Source of the DNA: UBA2329 sp964577215 | Lineage (GTDB): Bacteria > Bacteroidota > Bacteroidia > Chitinophagales > Saprospiraceae | Direction: 5' to 3' | DNA: 15,347 nt | Assembly: GCA_964577215.1 (NCBI GenBank) | Contig: CAZNYK010000102.1 | Span: 1-15,347 of the forward strand | Shown: positions 7,360 to 15,295 of the stretch, in pieces | Layout: each line of letters starts with the position of its first letter | Numbering within the stretch: the first letter of the stretch is position 1 | The notes under the pieces: generated by a model | What the model was told of the DNA's origin: nothing | The model's input: the letters and a program-made list of their open reading frames with translations, nothing else | Databases searched by the model: none | Position numbers and translations under genes: made by a program

Positions 7360-7908
7360 CTACAGCTCGTTTTTCAGTCTTGCGTATAGCAGGCTGTCTA
7401 AAAAAACTCCATTTTTTAAATATTTCTTGAGCAGGCGGCCCTCTAAGCGGAAGCCCGCTTTTTCAAGTACCCTTGCCGAAGCGGGGTTGATTTCATACAC
7501 GTTGGCCTCGATGCGAACCAGCGGCGAAGTCTCAAACCAGTGCTGGCAAAAAGCGCGCACTACCTCCGTCATGATGCCCCGGCCCCTGTATGGCGCTGCG
7601 AGCCAGTAACCAATCTCATCCCAATGGTTGGCTTCGCCTTTGTTCATTACGCGCCCGATACCGCCAATGAGCCGGCCTGTAGGGATCCGTATGGCCCAGT
7701 TGGGGCGGCAGGGGTACCGCTCTTCCAATTGTTGTGTCAGTTCAATCCATTCATCCGCATCCTTCTGCGTATAAGGGTACGGAAGAGTAGCTGTCAGGCG
7801 ATGCACGGTTTCGTCCTGGAGCCAGTACAAAAGGTCGGGCTTGTCCTCAGGCCGAAAGGCGCTGAGAAGGATATCGCCGGAAACCTGCAAAAAATCGGGA
7901 GCTTTCAT
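7360..7908 (-). CDS. GNAT-family N-acetyltransferase (RimJ/RimL type)
   Basis: A 182-aa cytoplasmic acetyl-CoA-dependent acetyltransferase of the Acetyltransf_3 (RimJ/RimL) group. It starts with an LxLxxFRPED-like strand (about 12-25). It carries the acetyl-CoA pyrophosphate-binding loop YRGRGIMTEVV (107-117) and the hallmark INPASARVLEKAGFRLEG (140-157). Position 6 of the usual R-x-x-G-x-G/A loop is Met rather than Gly/Ala, a mild deviation. The acceptor could be a protein N-terminus, an antibiotic or a metabolite; sequence does not say. The ATG at 7908 is preferred to a TTG at 7923, which would lie inside the putative promoter box. It lies 93 nt upstream of the SulP gene on the same strand, but SulP has its own promoter elements. 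Confidence 0.9.
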   Translation of the reverse strand: MKAPDFLQVSGDILLSAFRPEDKPDLLYWLQDETVHRLTATLPYPYTQKDADEWIELTQQLEERYPCRPNWAIRIPTGRLIGGIGRVMNKGEANHWDEIGYWLAAPYRGRGIMTEVVRAFCQHWFETSPLVRIEANVYEINPASARVLEKAGFRLEGRLLKKYLKNGVFLDSLLYARLKNEL

Positions 7909-7920
7909 GTAACTTTTTCG

Positions 7921-7952
7921 CAAATTTGCATTATGAATTTGAAACAGTCAAA
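7921..7952 (-). promoter_or_regulatory. probable promoter for the GNAT gene
   Basis: On the minus strand TTTG (7949-7952), a 20-nt spacer and CAAATTTG (7921-7928) match TTTG / TAnnTTTG with one mismatch. The -7 box is embedded in the perfect palindrome GCAAATTTGC (7920-7929). The box ends 12 nt before the ATG at 7908, implying a very short leader. Confidence 0.35.
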
Positions 7953-7975
7953 AACAAGGGAAAATTCCGGAGTTG

Positions 7976-8614
7976 ATGTTTTCGAACCTGCAAATCAGCC
8001 GTAACCTGGATCGGGCGGTACAGGGCAGCGGCTCAGACCGGACTGTTTCCGCAGAGGCCATGCATGCCGAGTGGCTTGAAGTGCAAGCTGCGCAGGAGGA
8101 TGTGGCTTTATTCCGGCCATTATACGACCGGCATTACGAACCGGTATTCCGGTACCTGTACAACCGTTCACAGGACACAGAGCTCGCTGCCGACCTCTGC
8201 GCCCAGGTGTTTCTAAAGGCCCTGCAAAGGCTGGGCGATTATACTTTTCAGGGAGTGCCTTTTTCAGCCTGGCTTTTTCGCATTGCTGCCAATGAGGTAG
8301 CGCAGCACTTTCGGCAGGCTCAAAAAGCGCGCATTGTGAGTATGGAAGAAGGAGGACTTCACACGCTGACCGACGAAGTGGCAGAAGACAACTCCGAAGC
8401 ACAACGCGCGGCATTGCTTCAAGCTATGCAAACGCTGAAAGAATCCGAATTGGCGCTCATTGAAATGCGCTTCTTCGAGCAGCGATCCTTTCGCGAAATT
8501 GCCGACATACTGGGCATTACCGAGAGTAATGCCAAAGTGAAAACTTACCGCATCCTGGAACGAATGAAAGGGGTAATGGTACAAATGAACAACAACGCGG
8601 GCCTCCAACCATGA
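7976..8614 (+). CDS. ECF-type RNA polymerase sigma factor
   Basis: A 212-aa sigma-70 family protein with only regions 2 and 4. Region 2 lies at about 44-115 (LFRPLYDRHYEPVFRYLYNR, then TELAADLCAQVFLKAL and FSAWLFRIAANEVAQHFR). Region 4 lies at about 145-197, with a helix-turn-helix in SFREIADILGITESNAKVKTYRI. It would direct RNA polymerase to a specialised promoter set. The start is uncertain: the ATG at 7976 gives a 40-residue leader before region 2, while an ATG at 8060 would give a more typical ECF length. A one-mismatch -7 box (TAACTTTT, 7910-7917) lies upstream. The stop overlaps the next gene's ATG (ATGA), so sigma and the following membrane protein are coupled, the normal arrangement for a sigma/anti-sigma pair. 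Confidence 0.93.
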   Translation: MFSNLQISRNLDRAVQGSGSDRTVSAEAMHAEWLEVQAAQEDVALFRPLYDRHYEPVFRYLYNRSQDTELAADLCAQVFLKALQRLGDYTFQGVPFSAWLFRIAANEVAQHFRQAQKARIVSMEEGGLHTLTDEVAEDNSEAQRAALLQAMQTLKESELALIEMRFFEQRSFREIADILGITESNAKVKTYRILERMKGVMVQMNNNAGLQP

Positions 8615-10317
8615 ATCCGCTTAAAGAAATGCGTATGAAGAAAAGATACGACTTTCGAATCCCACCACCACCCGTATCGAGCGAAGACATCGCCCGGCAC
8701 AAAGATTTTGATGCTCTGCTGTTGGCGCATCAATCCGGAACCAGGCGCCGGGGTATCGTTTCGATGCGCCATGTGATGTATGCGGGTACTGCATTGGCTG
8801 CTGCTGCCGTAGCGCTCCTCCTTATTCTCCGCACCCCATCGGGAACCGGCAATTCCGCACAAGACCTTGCTTCCTTGGAAAAATCGCTTTTGCTCTCCCC
8901 TCCCCTTCCGGAGTTAAAGCCTCAATTTGCCGGCCTCCAGGTCGAAACCTCACAGGAAAACATGCTCGGCTCCAACCCCCGCATAGTCATTCCACCATCG
9001 GCTTTTGTTAGTGAAAACGGTGATCCGGTGGATGGCCAGGTAGAAGTGTTCTTCCGGAAACTTGACGATTTTGTTGACTTTTTCCTCGCAGGCATCAGGC
9101 TCACCCACGATTCGGCATCAGTCAAACGCCAGCTTGAATCTGCCGGAATGGTTGAAATTTATGCCGAACAAGACGGCAAAAGGGTTTTCCTCGCACCGGG
9201 CAAAATGATCCAGGTGGAATTCGAGTCCATTGTACAGTTTACGTCTTCAAGCCTTTCCACGGGCTACTTTGAATATTTTCTCGATGTTGACGCAGGCAAA
9301 TGGATAAGCCGGGGGCGGAGCCGAACCGAAATCCTGGGCCACGCAGAGCCTGAACCCGGAGACCCGATGTACCGGCAGAAAATGGAATTGTACCAGATCA
9401 TAAGCGCCATCGACAAAAAAACTGAACAGGAATCACTGGCATGGGAAGCTGCCAACCCGGCTCCTACGCCTCCCGCAAAACCGCAGAGGAGCAACCCGGA
9501 CCAACCTACCATAGAACTCGACTTCCTTGCCGGCGCCGTTCCCGAAACCGCCACAGGAGAAGAAGCCCAATTGTACCAGGGCGCCATTTGGCAAATCTCG
9601 CCAAACAGCCCCGCCTACGATCCCCGCGCCTTCGCCGTCACCTGGCAATCTGCACGCCTGAAACAAATAGAAGGGAATGACTTTGAACTTATTCTGAGCC
9701 ACGGCGCCACCACGCTCCGCTTGTTTGTAAACCCTGTGCTTACCGGAAGCGCATACGAAAAAGCTATGGAAGCCTGGAAGGCTGCTTTTGCCGACTACGA
9801 AAATGCGCTTAAGCAATGGCAACAAAGATACGACAGCAGTATGGCTGCTATAAGCCAAAAATGCGATAAAGAAAAAGCTTCTGCAACAAAAAACTGGGAA
9901 AGGCAATGGGTAGAAATGGGAGAAGGACCATCCCGGCTCCGCGTTAAACTCCGCCATCGCATGGAAATGGACAGACTCGGCCTGTGGACCGTGGCCCTGC
10001 CCCTGCCCGCCCCTGCTACTGTTGCAGCCGGACGCATTACCGACCAACACGACAATGCCTACGACCGGCGGATTGCCTATATTGTCAACCCGGAACAAAA
10101 CACCCTGCATCAGGTCATTATCAGCGGCAACAACCGCATTCCTCTCGCCCCCGGCAGCACCCTTTGGGCCGTTAATCCCGACGGCAAAATAGCCGTGCTT
10201 CGCCCGCGGGAACTACAGCAGGCCTTTTCAAAGGTGACTTCGTCCAAATTGGTGCTCGAACTGCAAGAGCAGCAGCCGGCATCCAAGCAAGAGCTGCGAA
10301 AGATACTGCAATTGTAA
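8611..10317 (+). CDS. single-pass membrane protein, putative non-canonical anti-sigma/sensor
   Basis: A 568-aa protein with a short basic cytoplasmic segment (about 1-53), one transmembrane helix (about 55-74, VMYAGTALAAAAVALLLIL), and about 490 residues expected in the periplasm. The outer part contains a beta-rich module (about 122-205, with RIVIPPSAFVSENGDPVDG and SAGMVEIYAEQDGKRVFLAPGK) resembling ZU5-like/IgG-like modules common in large Bacteroidota surface proteins. A Pro-rich linker follows (about 284-298), then a helical, likely coiled-coil stretch (about 381-432) and a C-terminal beta-rich part. No FecR domain or zinc-binding anti-sigma (zinc-finger HxxxCxxC) motif is seen. The anti-sigma role is inferred from the ATGA overlap with the sigma gene and from topology. 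Alternatively it could be an envelope structural protein that merely shares an operon. Confidence 0.8.
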   Translation: MNPLKEMRMKKRYDFRIPPPPVSSEDIARHKDFDALLLAHQSGTRRRGIVSMRHVMYAGTALAAAAVALLLILRTPSGTGNSAQDLASLEKSLLLSPPLPELKPQFAGLQVETSQENMLGSNPRIVIPPSAFVSENGDPVDGQVEVFFRKLDDFVDFFLAGIRLTHDSASVKRQLESAGMVEIYAEQDGKRVFLAPGKMIQVEFESIVQFTSSSLSTGYFEYFLDVDAGKWISRGRSRTEILGHAEPEPGDPMYRQKMELYQIISAIDKKTEQESLAWEAANPAPTPPAKPQRSNPDQPTIELDFLAGAVPETATGEEAQLYQGAIWQISPNSPAYDPRAFAVTWQSARLKQIEGNDFELILSHGATTLRLFVNPVLTGSAYEKAMEAWKAAFADYENALKQWQQRYDSSMAAISQKCDKEKASATKNWERQWVEMGEGPSRLRVKLRHRMEMDRLGLWTVALPLPAPATVAAGRITDQHDNAYDRRIAYIVNPEQNTLHQVIISGNNRIPLAPGSTLWAVNPDGKIAVLRPRELQQAFSKVTSSKLVLELQEQQPASKQELRKILQL

Positions 10318-10327
10318 GCCTTCGGGG

Positions 10328-10335
10328 TATCTTTG
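10328..10335 (+). promoter_or_regulatory. possible upstream -7 box for the lipoprotein gene
   Basis: TATCTTTG is an exact TAnnTTTG match 11 nt after the stop of the preceding gene and 72 nt before the lipoprotein ATG. It may be a second promoter. The nearest TTG upstream is at a poor distance (13 nt). Confidence 0.35.
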
Positions 10336-10381
10336 ACCGGCAGTCCTCCGCATTCTATAAACTGTTTCCCCCGTTTTGTGG

Positions 10382-10389
10382 TACCTTTG
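10382..10389 (+). promoter_or_regulatory. -7 promoter box for the lipoprotein gene
   Basis: TACCTTTG is an exact TAnnTTTG match ending 18 nt before the ATG at 10408, and the same octamer as at 2371-2378 and, on the other strand, 7301-7308. A clear -33 TTTG at normal spacing is missing (GTTTC near 10364 is the closest). Confidence 0.5.
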
Positions 10390-10407
10390 GGCGCAAAACT
10401 TATACGC

Positions 10408-10845
10408 ATGAGATTGCCGCACCTGCTTTTCTTGGTACTGCTTTTGTTTTCTCTCTCTTGTAAACGCGACCGGAAGGCGCACGAGGCGCCCGACTGGAAT
10501 TCGATGACCATAGAGCTTAGTTGCATCGAACTCGAAAGCACGGATTCTTCTCCTTTTTTCGCGGTTTACCTGCAGGCGGGCGATCGAAAGACCAAGGTTG
10601 CCGAAATCAACAGTTCCTGCAACGGGATCACCCGCGAAGAATTCCCTGCTTATGAAATTCCCGATCAGGCCATCCATGCAATCGGCGGATGGAGGGCCGG
10701 CGCAGGCGATTATTTCTACGTAGTCGCCGAGGAGGAAAAAATCATGGTTTATCAGGGGGCGATAGACGAAATGCAGGAAACAACCGGGTACGGCTACCAG
10801 CTAATAGCCACATATGACGGAAATAAATTCAACCTCACCAAGTAG
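10408..10845 (+). CDS. small lipoprotein of unknown function (145 aa)
   Basis: A lipoprotein-like signal peptide (residues 1-17, MRLPHLLFLVLLLFSLS) is followed by Cys18, the likely lipidated residue, and then KRDRK. The preceding residues (SLSC) are a loose lipobox. The mature part, about 127 aa, is a mix of predicted strands and acidic loops with two more cysteines (C39, C71) that could form a disulfide. No known domain is recognised. The ATG at 10408 is chosen because it opens the signal peptide and lies 18 nt after a perfect -7 box; a TTG at 10333 would add a non-signal leader. The gene converges on the next one with a 6-nt gap. Confidence 0.75.
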   Translation: MRLPHLLFLVLLLFSLSCKRDRKAHEAPDWNSMTIELSCIELESTDSSPFFAVYLQAGDRKTKVAEINSSCNGITREEFPAYEIPDQAIHAIGGWRAGAGDYFYVVAEEEKIMVYQGAIDEMQETTGYGYQLIATYDGNKFNLTK

Positions 10846-10851
10846 GAACGG

Positions 10852-11391
10852 CTACCACAAGCGGAAGCCGCCGCCCGACCTTTTCCGCTTGTTCTTCTTT
10901 TTGTTTTTTTCCCAGAACGGCTTTTTGATAAGGACATACCTGGCCGATATGCCGGATTGGGTGTAAAAAACCTGCTCGCCGCCGGATATATTGATGGCCG
11001 GTTTGAAGTCGTAGCTCAAATTCAATTTCCCGATGGTCATTTCCGCGCCCCCTATCACTGTAATGCCAAAAGGCCCTGATCGTTCCGGCTGGGCTTCGCC
11101 GTAGAGCGGCCGGGCAGTATTCCAACCCTTGTGCAGGCCGGCGCCGGCGTACAGGTTGAACCGCCGGGAGATCAGCGGAGTATGCTGTTCAGCCAGGATG
11201 GTCAACATGGCTTCCTCCCTGAAAAAGCTGGATTGTAGTATCGTTTCAATGGTCGTTTTTTTCGCCACTCTTTGCTGGATGGTAAGCCCCCAATCCGTCC
11301 CGAGACGAAGGCCGCCGGCGGTGAAATAGGACTGAGCTCCCGCCATTCCCGGCAGGATGAAAAACGAGGCAAGCAGGATGTGAATTCTCAT
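10852..11391 (-). CDS. small secreted outer-membrane beta-barrel-like protein
   Basis: A 179-aa protein with a Sec signal peptide ending MAGAQ (cleavage near residue 20). The mature part has alternating hydrophobic/polar strands and Gly/aromatic turns, for example FTAGGLRLGTDWGL, RFNLYAGAGLHKGWN and LNLSYDFKPAINISGG, as in small 8-stranded porin-like barrels of Bacteroidota. The last 20 residues are strongly basic (PFWEKNKKKNKRKRS), then GGGFRLW. That tail does not look like a membrane strand. I infer an outer-membrane location; no substrate or role can be assigned. The ATG at 11391 opens the signal peptide and is preferred over an upstream in-frame start at 11466. It is divergent from the heme-binding gene and convergent with the lipoprotein gene. 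Confidence 0.75.
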   Translation of the reverse strand: MRIHILLASFFILPGMAGAQSYFTAGGLRLGTDWGLTIQQRVAKKTTIETILQSSFFREEAMLTILAEQHTPLISRRFNLYAGAGLHKGWNTARPLYGEAQPERSGPFGITVIGGAEMTIGKLNLSYDFKPAINISGGEQVFYTQSGISARYVLIKKPFWEKNKKKNKRKRSGGGFRLW

Positions 11392-11491
11392 GAGACAATT
11401 GGTGTTGATGAAAGTGTTGCGCAAGAACGCCCACACATAGAAAAAAAGTATATCTGCAACCGCCAATGATTTTTTTCCCGCAATATCTCCT

Positions 11492-11499
11492 TACATTTG
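11492..11499 (+). promoter_or_regulatory. -7 promoter box for the heme-binding protein gene
   Basis: TACATTTG is an exact TAnnTTTG match 44 nt before the ATG at 11544. The region upstream is T-rich (a run of seven T at 11470-11476) but has no clean TTTG at 17-23 nt. The box argues against a start codon at 11466. Confidence 0.5.
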
Positions 11500-11543
11500 T
11501 CACCTGCCGGAATATAACGGCCAAATCAAAACTTCACAGGTTT

Positions 11544-12035
11544 ATGAAAAAATTGCTCAGATACGGTTTGTATGCGCTTGCAGCGGCTCTCGTTGCCATA
11601 CAGTTTATTCGCATTGACAAGAGTGTACCCGAATACAATGCCGCCGATGATTTTCTCACCTTCGCCGGGGCGCCTGCCGAGGTGGCAGGACTGATGAAAA
11701 CCGCCTGTTACGACTGCCACTCCTACGAAACGAAATATCCGTGGTACTCCCATGTAGCCCCCGTATCCTGGTGGCTGAAAGGGCACATTGACGAAGGCCG
11801 CGAACACCTGAACTATTCTACTTACGGCTCACGCTCTCTTGAAAAACGGGCAGACATGGTGGAAGAATCCGGCGAGGCGGTCATGGAAGGCTGGATGCCG
11901 CTCGATTCTTACAAATGGAGTCATCCCGAGGCCCGGCTCAGTGATGCACAGCGCAAACTCATCGGGGATTGGCTTCTCACCCTGGCATTTACAGAAAGCG
12001 ACGGCGAACCGGAAAACATGGAGGATAATGATTGA
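11544..12035 (+). CDS. membrane-anchored heme-binding (Haem_bd-like) protein with CxxCH
   Basis: A 163-aa protein with an N-terminal hydrophobic anchor or signal (residues 5-23, LRYGLYALAAALVAIQFIR). One c-type heme motif, CYDCH (C55, C58, H59), follows. The surrounding text CYDCHSYETKYPWYSHVAPVSWW and HIDEGREHLNYS is characteristic of the Bacteroidota heme-binding domain family (Haem_bd). It would sit in the periplasm tethered to the inner membrane, with heme attached after export by the cytochrome c maturation system. A redox role is likely, but the partner is unknown. No oxidase or reductase gene is nearby. The acidic C-terminal tail (ESDGEPENMEDND) is typical of a disordered end. Start at the ATG at 11544, supported by the -7 box at 11492. 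Confidence 0.9.
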   Translation: MKKLLRYGLYALAAALVAIQFIRIDKSVPEYNAADDFLTFAGAPAEVAGLMKTACYDCHSYETKYPWYSHVAPVSWWLKGHIDEGREHLNYSTYGSRSLEKRADMVEESGEAVMEGWMPLDSYKWSHPEARLSDAQRKLIGDWLLTLAFTESDGEPENMEDND

Positions 12036-12172
12036 ACCGGGATAAAATCATATTCTTATTTTCACCCTTAGCGTCGCCCTGAATATTTTCCTCCGGATGA
12101 AAGCACACCATAAGCAGAAGAAAAAACGTTGTAAGGCCGCTTGCTCATGACAAACCAAAAACACGCTGTTCT

Positions 12173-15100
12173 ATGACTAAAAGAATTGCCCTGCTGCCTG
12201 CGCTCTGTATTTGGGGCTTTTCCCTCATGGCGCAATCCACCGCAGTATTCACCGAAGCAGACCTGGCTTACAAAAGAGGAACAGGTTTCTACCAGGAGGG
12301 CCTCTTCGGCAAAGCCCAGGAAGAATTCCATCAGACTATGCTGCTGCTCCAGCCCGTGAACGAGCCGGCGGCAGACTTGCTCCGCATCAAAGCGGAGTTG
12401 CACTATGCCAAAAGCGCCGTGCAACTCAAGCTGCCCGACGGGGAAAAGCTCATCCTGGATTTCATCCGCAAATACAAGCCCGATCCAATGGCCATGCAGG
12501 CCCTCAACGAGATCGCCAAGTATTATTACGACTCCAAAGAATATGAAAAGGCCATCTCTTTTTACGACCAGGTGGATTGGTCGGGCCTTTCCAAATCCCA
12601 ACGCGACGAAGCGCGTTTCCGCCTGGGATACTCCTACTTTGTAACCAAGCAGTTCGGCAGGGCTAAAACGCAGTTCCGCGAGATCAGGGACGTGCGCAAC
12701 GAATACTACGAGCCTACCAACTATTATCTCGGCCTGTGCTATTTTTTTGAAGGCAATTACAGGGATGCCATTGCCACCTTGCGGGTGGCCGAAAAAAACA
12801 GGCGATTCAGAGATCAGATACCGTATTATATCTGCCAGATATATTTTGCCGAGCGCCAGTACGATGAGTTGATCGCCTACGCCCGGCCCCTGACCGCCAA
12901 CCCCAACGCCTCCCGTGCCAAGGAGATTCAGCAACTGCTCGGCCAGGCCTATTTTGAAAAAGGCGATTACCAGAGCGCGTTGCCCTATCTCGAATTTTAT
13001 GCCGAGCGCACCGGTAAACTGCGGGAGGAAGAATTTTACCAGCTCGGTTATACCCAATACGCCACGCAAAACTACCGCAAGGCCACCCGCAGTTTCGAGG
13101 AGCTATCCACCGTTAACTCCAAACTCGGTCAGTATGCCATGTACTATCTGGGAGATTCCTATGTCAAACTCGACCAGAAATCATCTGCACGCACAGCTTT
13201 TGCAGCGGCCAAACGCATGAGCTTCGATCCTGCGGTACAGGAAGACGCACTTTTCAATTACGCCAAGCTATCCTATGAACTCAAAGACCCCCGCGAGGCG
13301 ATCACTGCCCTGCAGAGTATCCGCCCGGAATCGCGCTACTTCGTAGAAGCCCAGAGCCTGATGAGCGAGATTTTTCTCAACTACCGGGACTACAAGCAGG
13401 CCATGGATATCATTGAGAAAATGCCCAACAAAACGCCGGCCATCAGGGAAACCTACCAAAAAGTGACCTATCTGCGCGGCCTGCAGCTCATGCAAAGCAA
13501 TGATCCTGCCGGCGCCCGCCGCCATTTCGACATTTCGCTCCAGGACCCTGTCAACGCCGAATACAAAGCCCTGGCCGTTTATTGGCTCGGCGACCTGGCA
13601 TACAGGGAGAAAGATTATAACAACAGTATCAGGCAGTTGAATCAATTCCTTACCCTTGCCAAAACATTGCGCAACCTGCCGGATGAATCTTCTCTGTTCA
13701 CTGCCAATTACCTCCAGGGATACAATTACCTCAAACAAGAAAACTTCAATGCGGCGCTGGGGTTCTTTCGCGAAGCCATGGACGGCATCAAGCGCAATCG
13801 CAGCTTCATTAGAAGCGAAGCGGTACGGGGCCAAATCCTCGGAGATGCCACCATGCGCGCAGCCGATTGCCTGTTCAAACGCAATCAGTACAACGATGCA
13901 CTGAAACTCTACGACGAGGCCATCACCGCCAGGTATCAGGGGTTTGAATACGCCATTTACCAAAAAGCCATCATCGAAGGCCTTCGGGGGCGCCAAACGG
14001 AAAAAATATTGGCTTTAGACCGGTTGGTCAAGGATTTTCCCAATTCCGAATTTGCAGATGATGCCTTGCTTGCCATTGGTTCGACATACCAGGAACTGGG
14101 GCAACTCAACCAGGCTATCGCACCGCTCAGGCAATTGGCAACCAACTACCGGGGGAAATCCGACCTTATCAACCAAGCCCTGCTTCGCCTCGGCCTCATC
14201 AGCTACAACCAGGCCAACCTCGAGGGCGCTATCAATTATTACAAGCAGGTTTTTTCGAACAATCCCGATCCCAACGAAGCAGCTCTGGCCTTAGCCGCTT
14301 TGGAGGAAATTTACGTAAACGACCTGGGCAAGCCCGATGCCTACTTCGCCTTCCTGGAAACCATTCCCGGGTACAAGGTCGACAATATGGCCAAGGACTC
14401 CATCAGCTATCGCTCCGCGCTCACCCAATTTGAGAACGGCAATTACCCCCGCGCAGTGGAAGCCTTTAGCGACTACCTCCGCAAATACCCCAACGGCATT
14501 TACGCCATAGATGCCTATTTTCAGCGGGGCGAGTCCTATGCCGTGCAAAAACAATATTCGCCGGCGCTGAAAGACTACGAGGTCGTTATCAACCGCGGTC
14601 CGAGCCGGCACTATCTCAAAGCGCTGGAAAAGGCATCCATCATAGCGTATAACCACGAGAAAGACTTTGTCAAGAGTTTTGACCTCTACACCAAACTCGA
14701 AACCGCTGCCACCAGCCCTGATATGCGCTTCGAAGCCCAGATCGGCGCCCTGCGCAGTGCTTACCGCTCCGGCAACACCCAGGCGGTCAACCTTTATGCC
14801 AACAGGGTCGCATCCAACCCCTCTGCTTCCCCGGCCCAGGTGGCTACCGCTAATTTTTACTCCGGCAAGCTGGCTTACGACCGCCAGGACTTCAACACAG
14901 CCCTTAATTCACTGCAGGAGGTCATTCGGCTGAGCGACAACGAACAAACTGCCGAAGCCCGCTACCTCATCGCAAGCATCCATTACCAGCGCCGCGACCT
15001 CAACAAAGCGCAGGAACTGTGCATCAGCGCCAATCGCGAAAGCTCGGCTTACCCTTACTGGGTGGCCAAAACGGTTATCCTGCTCTCCGACGTTTTCCTT

Positions 15101-15295
15101 GAAAAGGGGGAGCTTCAAAACGCCCGGGCCGTATTGGAAGCCTTGCTCGAAAACTACAACGAAGACCCGGAGGTGGTGAAAACTGCACGGGATAAGCTCG
15201 CTGCTGTAAATGCCCGGATCAACGCCGGCAGCCGCCTTGATCTCAACAGGAATGTCAATCGCCTGGAAATGGATACGGGGGGGAATCAGAGGTAA
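12173..15295 (+). CDS. large secreted tetratricopeptide-repeat protein (1040 aa)
   Basis: A Sec signal peptide (about 1-21, ending FSLMAQ) is followed by TPR-like helix pairs over almost the whole length. Recurrent helix-A signatures include FRLGYSYF (~149), YYLGLCYF (~184), YQLGYTQY (~289), YYLGDSYV (~324), YWLGDLAY (~470) and YLQGYNYL (~514), with partner helices such as YQSALPYLEFYAE and YDEAITARY. The C-terminus (about 1015-1040) is polar and non-repetitive. Long exported TPR proteins of this kind are common in Bacteroidota and usually act as periplasmic or outer-membrane scaffolds. The specific partner here is unknown. No convincing TAnnTTTG box lies in the 137-nt gap before it. It is complete: its TAA stop is the first three bases of the terminal heptamer array. 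Long antisense frames inside it are codon-bias shadows. Confidence 0.92.
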   Translation: MTKRIALLPALCIWGFSLMAQSTAVFTEADLAYKRGTGFYQEGLFGKAQEEFHQTMLLLQPVNEPAADLLRIKAELHYAKSAVQLKLPDGEKLILDFIRKYKPDPMAMQALNEIAKYYYDSKEYEKAISFYDQVDWSGLSKSQRDEARFRLGYSYFVTKQFGRAKTQFREIRDVRNEYYEPTNYYLGLCYFFEGNYRDAIATLRVAEKNRRFRDQIPYYICQIYFAERQYDELIAYARPLTANPNASRAKEIQQLLGQAYFEKGDYQSALPYLEFYAERTGKLREEEFYQLGYTQYATQNYRKATRSFEELSTVNSKLGQYAMYYLGDSYVKLDQKSSARTAFAAAKRMSFDPAVQEDALFNYAKLSYELKDPREAITALQSIRPESRYFVEAQSLMSEIFLNYRDYKQAMDIIEKMPNKTPAIRETYQKVTYLRGLQLMQSNDPAGARRHFDISLQDPVNAEYKALAVYWLGDLAYREKDYNNSIRQLNQFLTLAKTLRNLPDESSLFTANYLQGYNYLKQENFNAALGFFREAMDGIKRNRSFIRSEAVRGQILGDATMRAADCLFKRNQYNDALKLYDEAITARYQGFEYAIYQKAIIEGLRGRQTEKILALDRLVKDFPNSEFADDALLAIGSTYQELGQLNQAIAPLRQLATNYRGKSDLINQALLRLGLISYNQANLEGAINYYKQVFSNNPDPNEAALALAALEEIYVNDLGKPDAYFAFLETIPGYKVDNMAKDSISYRSALTQFENGNYPRAVEAFSDYLRKYPNGIYAIDAYFQRGESYAVQKQYSPALKDYEVVINRGPSRHYLKALEKASIIAYNHEKDFVKSFDLYTKLETAATSPDMRFEAQIGALRSAYRSGNTQAVNLYANRVASNPSASPAQVATANFYSGKLAYDRQDFNTALNSLQEVIRLSDNEQTAEARYLIASIHYQRRDLNKAQELCISANRESSAYPYWVAKTVILLSDVFLEKGELQNARAVLEALLENYNEDPEVVKTARDKLAAVNARINAGSRLDLNRNVNRLEMDTGGNQR

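Noticed and set aside
12028..12051. ATGATT / AATCAT inverted repeat after the heme-binding gene
   Set aside because: Only six AT-rich base pairs with a 12-nt loop overlapping the stop codon. Too weak to call a terminator.
12068..13069. 333-aa open frame antisense to the TPR gene
   Set aside because: The opposite strand carries convincing TPR repeats and a signal peptide. The antisense protein is low in recognisable structure and shows no promoter box.
13268..13996. 242-aa open frame antisense to the TPR gene
   Set aside because: Same reasons: it sits fully inside the TPR coding region and is a composition shadow.
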